From contig CM032123.1 of assembly GCA_018894105.1 (NCBI GenBank), positions 8,867,001-8,931,000 on the forward strand: a stretch of 64,000 bases of DNA, given 5' to 3'. Shown piece by piece: positions 36,201 to 47,655 of this stretch. How positions within the stretch are numbered: position 1 is the first letter of the stretch; the number at the start of each line of letters is the position of its first letter. The translations under genes and the position numbers were made by a program. This DNA is from Jacaranda mimosifolia. Lineage: Eukaryota; Streptophyta; Magnoliopsida; Lamiales; Bignoniaceae. The notes under the pieces were generated by a model that made no database searches, was not told where the DNA came from, and worked only from the letters and a program-made list of their open reading frames with translations.

Positions 36201-36346
36201 CTTTCACATTAGTCCCAAAATTTCCAAAGAAAAACCTAATTAAGTCTTATCTAATCGCACATTAACCTATAAAAATTTTGAAAATTTAAATAAAATTAAT
36301 AAATTTTATACAAAATATTAAAATAAGGCATTTCTAGGGTATTACA
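33236..36346 (-). repeat. 3' LTR of the chromovirus (3,111 bp)
   Basis: Begins TGTGGCACCCCACTC and ends GTATTACA on the plus strand, and aligns throughout with 42371-45364. Internally it has three short-period arrays: a 31-bp unit with AGCTCAAGCATAACAGCTT (about 34148-34236), a 49-bp unit with GTACGTTCAATCAATC and GATAGCCAACAAGGC (about 34286-34415), and repeated GAACCTCACAGGGTTC-type palindromes (about 34503-34860). Open frames in it are unlikely to be genes. Confidence 0.93.
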
Positions 36347-36360
36347 GACCCTCCTTTCTT
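36347..36360 (-). promoter_or_regulatory. Polypurine tract of the chromovirus
   Basis: On the minus strand AAGAAAGGAGGGTC lies immediately before the first base of the 3' LTR, the position where plus-strand DNA synthesis is primed. Confidence 0.8.
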
Positions 36361-36394
36361 ACAAGAATTTGGTCCCCAGATTCTCACCTGGATA

Positions 36395-37860
36395 TTAGAA
36401 AAATTCTGGATACTGTTGGCGCATGAGATCTTCCGGTTCCCATGTTGCTTCGTCAACGTTGTGGTTGCACCAAAGAACTTTCACTTAAGGGATACCTCGG
36501 TTTCTAAGTTCTCAAAATTTTTGATCTAGAATACTAACTAGCTATTCCTCATACGTCATATCACTTTGCAACGGTACATTGGTCTGAGGGATTATGTGGG
36601 AAGGGTTAGGATAATATTTTCGTAGATGTGACATGTGAAAGACGTCATGAATGCGTGTCACATCTTGAGGTAACACCAAGCGGTACGCCATTGGCCCAAT
36701 CCTTTCACTTATCTCATAAGGACCAACATATCTTCGGCTAAGCTTTTTGCCTCTGCCAATCCTTCGGATACCCTTCCTCGGAGATACTTTAAGAAACACT
36801 TGATCACTTATCTCAAATTCCAAATCTCTTCTTCTTTTATCTGCATAACTCTTCTGTTGATCTTGTGCAACTTTCATCCTCTGCTTAATGATCTAAGTCT
36901 TTTCAATAGTCTCTTGAACTAATTCTGGTCTAATAGTTTTTGGAGACTTATGGTTGTTACCTTTACATTCCTCAAGATCCCAGTGCAATAGGGATCGACA
37001 TTTTCTGCCATATAGTGCTTTGTATAAAGCCATTTGGAAAATGGTTTGGTAGCTGTTATTATATGTAAATTCGATCAGTGGTAGATGTCGGCTCCAATTC
37101 TAACTAAAATCCAAGACGCAAGCCCGCAACATATCCTATAGTATCCGGATAACCTTCTTAGACTGTCCATCCATTTGAGGATGAGCGGTAGAACTGAAAT
37201 GTAACCTTGTCCCCATATGCTCTTGCAGGGCTTTCCAAAGTCTTGAAGTAAACTTTGGATCTCGATCGGATACGATGCTGACTGCGACTCCACGCAGTCT
37301 GACGATTTCGTTCACATATAACTCTACTAACTTTTCAACTTTATTCTGCATCCCAACTTGCAGGAAATGAGCAGATTTGGTTTGTCTGTTTACTATTATC
37401 CAAATACTGTCATATCCTTCTCGAGCTATTGGCAGGCCTGATACAAAATCCATGGTAATTTGCTTCTATTTCCAATCAGGGATTGGGAGTGGTTAGAGCA
37501 ACCCTGCCAATCACTAATGCTCTGCCTTCACCAGCTGGCATGTTAGGCATTTTCACACATAGCCTGCGATATCCCTCTTCACTCCATTCCACCAAAACTG
37601 CTTTTTCAAGTCTCGATACATCTTCATGCCTCCTAAATGTACTGTAAACCTCGACTTGTGTGCCTCATTTAACAGTCTTTCTTTCATTTTTTCAGGTACA
37701 CAGATTCTCTTATGGAATAGAAGAGTACCTTGGTCATCAATACTGAACTTAGATTCCTTAGACTTCTTGACCAATTCTCTCTCCTTCAATGTCCAACTAT
37801 CATTGGCTTGAGTTCGCTGAATTTCTGCATACAATTTAGGTTGGACATTTACTCCAGCAA
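36395..37860 (-). pseudogene. Chromovirus integrase with C-terminal chromodomain, broken
   Basis: The minus strand reads an N-terminal zinc-binding part (37553-37834, ending KKQFWWNGVKRDIAGYV), a catalytic core (37136-37453, MDFVSGLPIAREGYDSIWII, later IVSDRDPKFTSRLW), the post-core block (36542-36877, DVFHMSHLRKYYPNPSH) and finally a chromodomain, VKVLW...DEATWEPEDLMRQQYPEFF, ending with TAA at 36395-36397. Stops and frame changes divide the parts, including three stops in the chromodomain region (36397-36545). In this clade the chromodomain is thought to guide insertion to heterochromatin. Confidence 0.88.
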
Positions 37861-39150
37861 GCCAAACTTTCTACTTCAATCTCACTACGGCATCTGTCTT
37901 CAGAATTTTTGTCATTGTCATTCCTAATATGTGAGCCATTTTAGCTCCGTGGCTTAGTACATCTGCTACCATATTTGCCTTTTTTGGGTGGTAAAAGATT
38001 GAGAAATCATAATCTTCAAGAAATTCCACCAATCGGCGCTATTTCATATTTAGATCCTTCTGTGATCTCAAATACTTGAGACTTTTGTGGCCTGTATATA
38101 CCTCAAATGTGGCTCCATAGAGACAATGTCTCCATTTTGACAATGCAAAAATTACTGCGGCTAACTCTAAGTCATGAGTGGGATAATTCCCCTCATGTGA
38201 CTTAAGTTTTTGGGATGCATAGGCAATGACTCATCCCTTTTGCATCAACACACATCCAAGTCCATCCTTAGAAGCATCCGTATATGCTACAAAACCCTCT
38301 AATCCTTCTAGAAGAGCCAGAACTAGAGCCATTGTCAAGCTGCTCTTCAGTTCTTGGAAACTTCTCTCATCCCAGTTAAATGGCTAGTTTTTCTAAGTTA
38401 GCTTAGTCATTGGGCCAGCCAGTTTAGAAAAATCCTACACAAACCATCGATAATAGCCAACCAGACCCAGAAAGGTACGATCCTCCGTCACATTTTCAGG
38501 TCTCTTCCAATTGACTATTGCATCTATATTAGAAGGATCAACTTCTACGCCATCCTGAGATATGATATGACCAAGAAAGGTCACTCGTTCCATCCAGAAC
38601 TCATACTTACTAAACTTAGCATACAACTGATGCTCTTTCAGAATTTTGAGTACTAAGCTTAAGTGCTTGGCATTCTCTTCTCAGGATTTCGAGTATACCA
38701 GGATATCATCAATGAAGATAACCACGAACTTATCCAAATATGGTCGAAATACTTGATGCTTTAGATCCATAAATACCGCATGAGAATTTGTTAGACCAAA
38801 CAGCATTACTACAAACTCAAAGTGACCATATCGAGAATTGAAGGCAGTCTTTGGGATATCTTCTTCTCTAATCTTCAACCGGTAATATCTCTGCCTCAAA
38901 TCTAACTTTGAAAAGACTATAGATCCTTGTAATAGATCAAACAGTTCTTCCACATGCGGTAGAGGGTATTTATTCTTGATAGTGATTTTGTTCAACTCCC
39001 TGTAATCAATGCACATTCTCAATGACCCATCCTTCTTTTTAACAAATAATACTGGGGCTTCCCAAGGAGAAGTGCTAGGCCTTATAAAATTCTTTTTCAG
39101 CAGTTCCTGAAGTTGCTCCTTCAATTTTTTCAACTCCGCTAGTGCCATTC
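37861..39150 (-). pseudogene. Chromovirus reverse transcriptase and RNase H, broken
   Basis: Reverse transcriptase is read at 38681-39148 ([35 protein letters not shown], then catalytic [13 protein letters not shown]) and continues at 38435-38626 after a stop at 38681-38683. That stop is TGA where the family has an arginine codon, so one CpG transition would explain it. RNase H follows, with its first catalytic Asp in VAYTDASKDGLGC. Several stops interrupt it. Confidence 0.88.
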
Positions 39151-39472
39151 TGTAGGGAGTTTTAGATTTCGGTGTAGTTCCTAGGAGAGTATGAATGATG
39201 AATTATATCTCCCTATTCGGAGACAATTAGTTCAACTATTTCAAAAATACTGCAGGGTACCCAACCACTACTTATACCTCTTTGATTTTGGCTGTGTCTC
39301 AAGGTTTGTTGATAAGATATGCAAAAAATCCTCATCTGCCTTCCTTCAAAATCTTTCTGGCATCTAGTACGGATATAAGTGATGGTGAGGAAGCATCATC
39401 CGTGAATTAGTAGATTGATATTGGTATCTTATCTTTGAGCATAATACACTTAGTGTAAAAATTCACCTGTGC

Positions 39473-39766
39473 CTAATGTTTATACAGCCAATTCATCCCA
39501 AGAATCAAATCATATCTTTGAATGGGCATCTGTATCAGATTGGCAGGATATATCTCGTCCTCTATCATGATCAGGCATTCCCGATATATAACATCTATTG
39601 TTAACCCTATCCCTAATGGCATCAGAACTTCTATTTGATATGTTATAGTTTCGGGTTGCTTATTCAACTTTTGGAAGAAAGGGGTAGATATAAAAGAGTT
39701 AGATGCACTGGGGTCATACAAGTTATTACCAAAGATTCTAAAGATAGAGATCATACCTTTGACCAC
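39473..39766 (-). pseudogene. Chromovirus aspartic protease region (degenerate)
   Basis: The frame contains LYDPSASNSFISTPFF in the position of the usual DSGASHSFI active-site block, so the catalytic DSG is changed to DPS. It ends YDLILGMNWLYKH, the conserved block that closes the protease in this family. The changed active site indicates loss of function. Confidence 0.8.
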
Positions 39767-39779
39767 TTTATTTGGGTCA

Positions 39780-41000
39780 GGTGCATCCTCTTCTGTTAGG
39801 GAATAGGCACGAGCCTACACCTTTTGCTTCCCTTTTCCACCTGCTACTTGCTTCCCTTTTCCACCTGCTACTTGCTTCCCTTTTCTACCTGCAGGTGTTG
39901 GCCCTTTCTTCTTGGGACAGTCTCGTAGGAAGTGCTGATCATTGCCGCAGCCCATGCATCTTCCCTGTTTCATCCAGCATTCAGTTTCCTCATGTCCTAA
40001 CTTTTCACAGAATCCACACTATTTCTGCGCCATTTCTAGAACCAAATTCATTGCCCACCAGATTGCGGTGTTCAAAGTGTAATGCCTCCAATTTGTAGTC
40101 TGGGCTACTTCTTTCCTACACTACCTTGCCCTCCGGGATATAACCTCTATTTTCGATTCCTGTCTTCGATTTTGCGGATTTCCTGCAATTCTAACTCTAA
40201 TTGCAATGCCCTGTTTACTGCCATGTTTAAGTTCGGCATATCGCAAGTGGCCAATCCTCGTCTAAGGTCCGATCGCAATCCCTATAAAAATTGCCGAGTA
40301 TGTCTGCCCTCATCTTTCATCATAAAAGGAGCATACTAAATTAGCCGACTGAATACAGCCTCATATTAACTTACTGACTGGTTCCTTTGAATCAGGCTCA
40401 TAAACTTTCTTTTGTCGCCTGCTTGACTACCAGAGGGACATGCTTATCCATAAATTCTCAAGTGAAATTTTCCCAGGTTTTGAGAGTTCCTACAACGATC
40501 TATTTTCGATTGATCATTTTCCACCAACTATAAGCAGATCCCTCTAATAGAAAAGTAACGTGTCGGATCTTCTACTCATTAGGGTACCTCAGGGTCCCAA
40601 ATATCTTCTCTAGGCATTCAATCCACATCTCAGCCTTTTTGTCATCAGGCTCTCTGAAAAACTTTGGGGGTTGGAGACGTAAAAATCATTATAGTGCTCG
40701 ACTATCAGCAATTTCATTATCTGCCATTACTCTGTCTCCCCTAGCCAGACCATGTTGTGGATCCCATTGTCCTTGTGGGTCTCCATGCTCAGCAGGTTGA
40801 TTCATAGCTGGCGGGTCCAACGGGTTGGATTGTGAAGCCTCTTCATCAAGCTATAGCTGTTGATAGGCAGGCATTCCCTGTCTAAAGTTTCGACTTGCAT
40901 TGTCTCTCCTGCTAACCAGTCTTTCCCTATGGCCTACTCTCGCCAAAGCAGGAGCGTCAATACTCTCACGTGACACCATCATAGTTAGATTTCCTAAATG
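39780..41000 (-). pseudogene. Chromovirus gag with two zinc knuckles, broken
   Basis: On the minus strand gag reads FFREPDDKKAEMWIECLEKI and HVTFLLEGSAYSWW (about 40530-40680), typical of retrotransposon gag, with several internal stops. Near 39930-40030 there are two knuckles, CGFCEKLGHEETEC and CMGCGNDQHFLRDC. These are followed by a basic Gly-Lys stretch in which the eight-residue unit KGKQVAGG is repeated (39820-39895). Confidence 0.8.
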
Positions 41001-41390
41001 TCTTAAACCTGCAATTATTGCGTTGCAAGGGACATTTCAATCATTAACAACTCCTTCGAATTCTCAATCTATGGAAAGAAATACGGATAACAAATAAATT
41101 TATCAGACTACACAGATCATATAGTACTCAAATATATTTAATAACCGAGGTAAAATTCAAATATATATATATATATCCGAGTTAGTGTGAGAGGATTACA
41201 TCCGTGTATTTACAATTCAAAATTTCAAAATTATTATGCTAACAGTATGCCTGTTCATAAAAAAATTTACAAGGCTAATATAAAGGTGTTACCCATATCT
41301 AAGTAACCTAGTCGATAGAGCCTAACCTACTGGTTAAAAGCTACGCTATTCTATATACATAGTTACATCATATCTACATCAACATGTCAC

Positions 41391-41888
41391 CTAATCCAAA
41401 TCCTCTACGTCTATGATGACCGATTCGATGTCCTCGTCATCCTTATCTACTTCTACGATCATATCATCATCATCAGATAGCTCCTCCACCAAAAGCTCTA
41501 GTATAACCATGTCATCATCAGGTACCTCATCTACCCGAAACTCTTGCACCGCTACGTCATCATCAGATGGCTTATCCACTAGAAACTCCTGCACCGAATC
41601 TATCTCAGGATCCTCCTTATCTGGGTCCTCAACTACAACATCCCCGGGCTCCTCTACTGGAAGCTCCCTTGGCTCCTTAATGCGAATGCCTTGTTCGTAT
41701 CCTAGTCCGTGAAAGGAACGAACTCTAGAAGGTCCAGCGTCAGTATCAATCCATATACCAACACCGGTGACCTGATCTATGGCCTCACTATAATGGGTCA
41801 TCATCCTCCTAATCTCCTCCATGACTAGGTGGGGAACATCCACTGACCTCCTATACTCAGATTCTATTATCAAAAATATTTCTTCCAT
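41391..41888 (-). CDS. Acidic open frame in the chromovirus leader (165 codons)
   Basis: This uninterrupted frame lies between the primer-binding site and gag. Its first half is ordinary (MEEIFLIIESEYRRSVDVPH), while its second half is rich in Asp and Glu and built of loose repeats such as VQEFLVDKPSDDD and VQEFRVDEVPDDD. It could be the N-terminal part of gag or a separate leader protein. I do not recognise it. It is longer than most open stretches in this decayed element, but low-complexity acidic sequence stays open easily. Confidence 0.4.
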   Translation of the reverse strand: MEEIFLIIESEYRRSVDVPHLVMEEIRRMMTHYSEAIDQVTGVGIWIDTDAGPSRVRSFHGLGYEQGIRIKEPRELPVEEPGDVVVEDPDKEDPEIDSVQEFLVDKPSDDDVAVQEFRVDEVPDDDMVILELLVEELSDDDDMIVEVDKDDEDIESVIIDVEDLD

Positions 41889-42354
41889 CTGAGCACGTGT
41901 CTCCCTAAGTCCTTCAACCTGATGTGCAGTAATTCCTACTCAAATTTCCTCTCTTTCCACACTTTCCATCAGTCTATCAAGCATAAAATCCCCTGCCCTA
42001 GTTGCAGACTTTAGATGACTTGATTTCATTCTACTACCTTATATGGTCCCACACATATCGTGAAGTTTTTCCTCAAGTGTTCGACATATCTCTTTCTATC
42101 TTGTTGTTTCGGCTTCCAAAACCCTAGCTCTTTCTTTCAAAGAATCCACGTTTTCCTCATCAACAGTAGGTTCTTTCCCTTCCCTATGACCATAGCCATC
42201 CTGCAGTATATAACTTTCTTTATCAATTTCAACAATTCAAATTCATCTTAAATCCCAAATTACTCAGAATTTCTTCAACACATATATGCAGAACTTCCAA
42301 AAAGGCTCGTATCCTAGGATCCTGTCCTAGTATAGCTCGGGTTTCCAAACCCAA

Positions 42355-42366
42355 GCTCTAATACCA
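42355..42366 (-). promoter_or_regulatory. Primer-binding site of the chromovirus
   Basis: The minus strand reads TGGTATTAGAGC, one mismatch from the TGGTATCAGAGC complement of initiator tRNA-Met, four bases inside the 5' LTR. Confidence 0.85.
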
Positions 42367-42370
42367 CACC

Positions 42371-45364
42371 TGTGGCATCCCACTCGTTATATGGCCCGTA
42401 AGGCGGAATGCCACTCAATTTAGTCCTATTAGCATGCAACAACATATCCGCTAAGCCCATAAATTTTTTCATATAATACCAATAACATCAACAATCATCA
42501 ATACGTAGCATGCTTCATACTTAATGCGAAATTAATATCAGAGTGTTGTATACCATACTAACAGCCCAACAACATTCAGACCACAATATTGCCACCAGTA
42601 TCGTGATTCATACATACCATAAGTCCAATATTCATTATGGCATATTACAACATCTCTACAACAAAACATCCCAAGGTATATTCATATGTACATTACATTC
42701 TTAAACTCTAAAACAGCAAACTCCAAATCAAATCTGCCAGTCCTCATTGTTCTCTGTCTCACAACTGTCTGAATAAAATGAATAATACACAAGGGTGAGT
42801 CATAAAGACTCAGTGAGGATTAATGTAAAGCAATGTACGATCTTTTAAGAATCAGATACTCAATGATAGTAATCACTGGCAGTTTAACATAAGAGAAACA
42901 AAGTTCTACCAGAGTAGAACAATCAAGGAAGTCAGAATACTAGTAAATCCTAGGTCGGGATACTGTAACCGTCAGTTCGAAAGGCCCGGGATCATCTTGA
43001 CCAATCCTGATCGGGAGGTTTAGGGTCATCTCAATCGATCATAGTTGGGAGGAAATACAGACAACTCAGTTGACCTGAGATATCAACCCGATCCAGACTG
43101 AGAACTCACTTCAGCCTTATTGCTCCTTGAATAGAATACAATTCAAGAATAACTAACCCAATCATGTATGCAAGTCAATAAATCATATACATCATGCATA
43201 TCGGAATATCCTTATACCTCCATAACAGTACAGTAACAATTTAGTTCGGTTCAATTCAGTAAACAATCGATTTAGTAGCGCGAGCATGACAACTCGGCAA
43301 TAATAGTAGCTCAAGCATAACAGCTTGGCAATAACAACAGCTCAAGCATCACAACTTGGCAAGGCACTCAGCCCATCAATTCTCCTATATAAGTCTTTCA
43401 GTATAATCAATCAATCAGTATGTTCAATCAATCGATAGCCAACAAGGCAAAAACAATAATGATACATTCAATCAATCGATAGCTAACAAGGCAAAAATAG
43501 TAACAGTATAGGACGACTTTAATCAGAACAACAACAAACAAGATAATAAAAGTTCATGGCCAGAACAAGACAGTCAGTTTGTTATTAAAACAACTTTAGG
43601 AAACAAACCCTCACAGGGGTGTTCTATCGGTAACGATACCATTCAATCAGTTTATAGAATTCAATCAACAAAAGACAGTCAAATCTAATAATAACAGTCA
43701 ATCACGCTCACAGGGGTACACAAGGCAATGTTCAAGACAATAGAACCTCACAGGGTTCAAAAGCAATAGTAAACGATATCAGTAGTCAAGATAATAGAAC
43801 CTCACAAGGTTCGAAAATTAACCAATAACGATAATGATAGCAAAGACAGGTATCAAAACAATGGAACCTCACAGGGTTCAATCATGATGCAATTGCTTTA
43901 CTAAAACAATTGCCAGATCGGTGGATCCTCACCTAAATAACCTTAACGGAATGCAAATCAAAGCTTACTGCTCTGTAAGATCCAACTCCTTAGCACCTAG
44001 CCAAAAGGTGGGTTTACAGTTAAAACCTCATTTGCTCCTATAATTATAGTCATATAGCTAGGAATCTAACATCAACAGTTACTTGGTGACTATGATGATT
44101 TAGGATTTATTTTGATTTATCTCAACATGAAATAAACTATGCCCGCCATTATTATGAAAATATATCCGAAACTTATTATTAAATCAGTAAGGATAATATA
44201 TTTGAATCCCTAAATTACATCAAAATCCCTTATAAGGTTTCACCATAGTGTTTATAATAACTCAATTATCATTAACGATCCAAGTTTATTGACTAGGTCA
44301 TGATTACGTAAAATTAAGGTTTTATCACCTATTTAGCTATTTAATCTATGGTTCACATAAAATAATACCATTCCGGGTTCTTAAGCTCAAGCAACATTCA
44401 TGCATGGTTGTATTTTCTGATCAATTTACACATTTTCTTTGATTATACAAGGTATTATGAAGATTGGAACATATATACATATGCATGCAAATACATATAG
44501 TTTTCTTTCGATAGATTACCCAAATCTCACTATCGAAGTAGAATTTCGCCGATCTGACTTTGTGAATGCGTTCGTTGCAACGAGGCGAGAAAACTGCCTC
44601 TACGCTGCCATCGAAAAACTACACCACCACCACCAGGAGCTATGTCTCAGTGAGATGAAGCAAACCCCCCAAACAATTTCTTCAAAAGCCTTCAAATCAA
44701 AGCTCAATTTCAACCTGAAAGCTACTCTACCACTTTACACCGCCGCGCTAGTTTGAGCTCGATTCTGCCACCATCGCTGGTCCATTTTGAAATCTGAAGG
44801 CACGATTGTGTTCCTGGAGCTAAGGTCTACAGAGCCCACTCCTTGGTCCTATTAGAACGTCGCCAGAACGCTGCTCCCGTTGAGTTCCCCCGTCGCCCTT
44901 TTTGGTCATGCTTTCACGGTGGTCCGCCGGTCGTCTCCACCTGCATGTGGTGCCATCGTGTTCATGAAGTTGAGAGAAAGATGTTGGTCGGTTCTGTTTC
45001 AGGTTTCGTGGTGTGGCTAGAGGTGATCGCCGGAGCAGGGGAGATGAGGGTGTTTCAATGGAAAGAAAGAAATGTGAGGGTGAAATTGAAAATATGATTA
45101 TTTATGTATTTGATCTTTTCTATATTATAGATTGACTTCAGAAGTTATGGTCATATTTTAATTGGGTCCAAAAGTTCTAATTAAGTTCAATTGACCTCTA
45201 ATTTTGTTGGTCTTTCACATTAGTCCCAAAATTTTCAAAGAAGGACCTAATTAAGTCTTATCTAATTGCACATTAACCCACAAAACTTTTGAAAATTTAA
45301 ATAAAATTAATAAATTTTATACAAAATACAAAATATTGAAATAAGGAATTTCTAGGGTGTTACA
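42371..45364 (-). repeat. 5' LTR of the chromovirus (2,994 bp)
   Basis: Begins TGTGGCATCCCACTCG and ends GGTGTTACA on the plus strand. It matches the 3' LTR across its whole length, with many substitutions and some indels; for example about 40 bp near 44395 is missing relative to the other copy. The same three short-period arrays are found at about 43278-43370, 43415-43510 and 43600-43890. Confidence 0.93.
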
Positions 45365-45369
45365 AAAAT

Positions 45370-47655
45370 GATAAGAGATCAATTTCAACTTTGATAATTT
45401 TATACAGTAGGAAACCAAAAATGTTTCTAAATTATGTTTGAGTGGATGAATTTGAAAATAAGAATTTTAAATTTATATTACTTTTCTAATTATGTCAAAG
45501 CCCCCAGCATGCTCCTTAAAAAATATTTTCAATCGGCTCAAAAGATTTTAGAAAAATGTTTATGTAATACTCCTGAATCATAAGTTGTTATTATGTTTGT
45601 TCACGACTTCAAACAATTTTATTTTTGACAAATTGTTTATATAATACGTTTCAAATAAACTAATCAAATTGTTTAATATTACATGCACAAAATTTTAAGT
45701 TGGTTGGTTAACAGTTGTAATAGAATAATAATTTTGAAGCAGGACAAAAAAATAAATATAATGAGTGCCTACTTATATAGGAATAAGGAAATTAGGTCAT
45801 TATTGAATTTAAATGCAATATTATTGGACCTTGTTATTGATTATAACTATTGTCGTTGGAAGTGGATTTTAAGGACATAAATTTAAAATTATTGTCAGGT
45901 GAAATGTACAAATTTTATATTACAATGTGTGATCCTACATAATTATTTTGTCATAATTAAAATCCTAATTATTTGAATATTAATATATAAAAGCTATATT
46001 CATATATTTTTCATAATTTTATATTTAATTTGAATACAATATCCATATATAATATATATCCTATCAATAATTATTCGAATACTATAAAAACTATATTAAT
46101 GTATTTTTTAACAATTTTCTACTCAATTTTAGTAAATGCTGAATATATATGCATTATATTAATTTATTTCTTAATATATATTTTTTGTGTAGGAAAAAAA
46201 AATGAAAATTTGTAGGGAATGGTGCAATTTCTAGAGCATTTAATCTAATGATACATAAGTCACATTGATATAAAATATTGTTATATTTCATTTATTTCAA
46301 ATATTAGATTGTATTCAATAAAAAATTTTATAATTTTTTTAAATTAGTTTTTTTGTTTAATATTTGTAATATTTATAGAAAATATAAATATTTAAAGAAC
46401 AATTATATTATATATAATAAAATTTAAAATTATTACCCCATGCAATGCATGCTATAAAAGGTAGTCTCTATATATTGCCTTAAACAATCTAAATTTTTGA
46501 GCGAGTTAGGCCCTCCATTATTTGACATTTGTAAAGTAGAAAAATCTTTTCTTGAGTTCAATCTTCACATTTTGAGTTAACTTATAGGGTGAGTTATGCC
46601 CAAAATTCATTATTTGACACATGTAAAGTAGGAAAATCTTCCCTTGAATTCTTAGAAGTGGAGAGGAAACTTCTAAATACGAAAAGATTCTTCAGAAGTC
46701 ATTTGTTGGTTTCGTATATATTTAGAACAGTAACACAAAGTTAGCACAATAATGAAGGAATAAAAGCAGGTAAGTTAGTTTGACTACGGTAAGGATCAAG
46801 ATACCATTGATTTTCCATATTGCCATAATAAAAATAAATTATACAGATTTTTCGTTTAACTTCTCATCATCAAAATGTGACATATGAGTTTAACAGTAGT
46901 ATGTCAGTTCTTTTTTTTTTTTTTTTAAATAAATATTTTGCAGTCCTTTTTGTCCTTATCATCCTTCCGTATAGTTCTTTTCTAATAGTGAGACTTATCA
47001 TCCTTCGGTATAGTCCTTCTCTCTCATCATCAAGTAATTTGTACTTAATTTATCTTATTACTTTGTTCCTGTGATCTTCACATTTGCTTGGATTTTGTCC
47101 TTCACTTGGCTGGCTACTCACCTTGTTAACTAGCAACTCTAGAAACTTCTCTCTTTCTCGTCTTTAAAATTTCTCCTTTCCTTTTTCCACTCCAGCAGTC
47201 CACTGTTCATCCATATTTTCCACTGAAGGACAGTGGATTGAAGAAATGAGCATTCTACAATTGAAAAGACGGAATCCTTCTTTCTTTTGTTCTATTGAAT
47301 GGAGTTTACTGAATTACAATCATAAGAACCACTAAATCCTATTTTTTGAAACCAACCCCCCCCCCCCCCCCACAACAAGAGAGAGAGAGATCATTCAGTA
47401 CTCCTATTATATATTGATCCACAATATGTGCAGAAATGTCAGAATTATCAATGAACATGTATAACTCCCACTCATAATAAATATAGCAAACCCTAGCAAC
47501 TCCCCAATTGCACAAAATTATACACCAACAACGGTGAGTTACGCTTGCATAGAACTCCACATTCAAGACACTCAAATTCTGTGTGTTCTTAAGAAGACAT
47601 GTTTCTAAAATGACAAAATTGGAAGTTTACAAAGTTCAAACGGTGAATCTAAATA
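45370..47655. other. AT-rich intergenic DNA
   Basis: No gene was seen. A loose duplication of about 105 bp occurs at 46500-46660, sharing TTATTTGACA and TGTAAAGTAG-AAAATCTT. A C homopolymer lies at 47357-47371. Confidence 0.6.

Larger units (their letters stand above)
33236..45364 (-). mobile_element. Complete but decayed chromovirus (gypsy, Tekay/Del-like), 12.1 kb
   Basis: Direct repeats of about 3 kb bound the element, and AAAAT duplications flank it at 33231-33235 and 45365-45369. LTRs begin TGTAA and end CCACA on the minus strand. A primer-binding site and a polypurine tract are present. The coding order on the minus strand is an acidic leader frame, gag with two zinc knuckles, protease, reverse transcriptase, RNase H, integrase and a chromodomain, which defines a chromovirus. 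Many stops and frameshifts make it inactive. The LTRs differ from each other at many sites and by indels, so the insertion is not recent. Confidence 0.93.

Noticed and set aside
41413..41712. Ser/Thr-rich plus-strand open frame
   Set aside because: It is the complement of the acidic Asp/Glu codons (GAT/GAC read as TCA/TCT) in the chromovirus leader frame.
44439..45097. Two plus-strand open frames in the 5' LTR of the chromovirus
   Set aside because: The equivalent part of the other LTR (35450-36070) is not open in the same way, and the location is regulatory LTR sequence.
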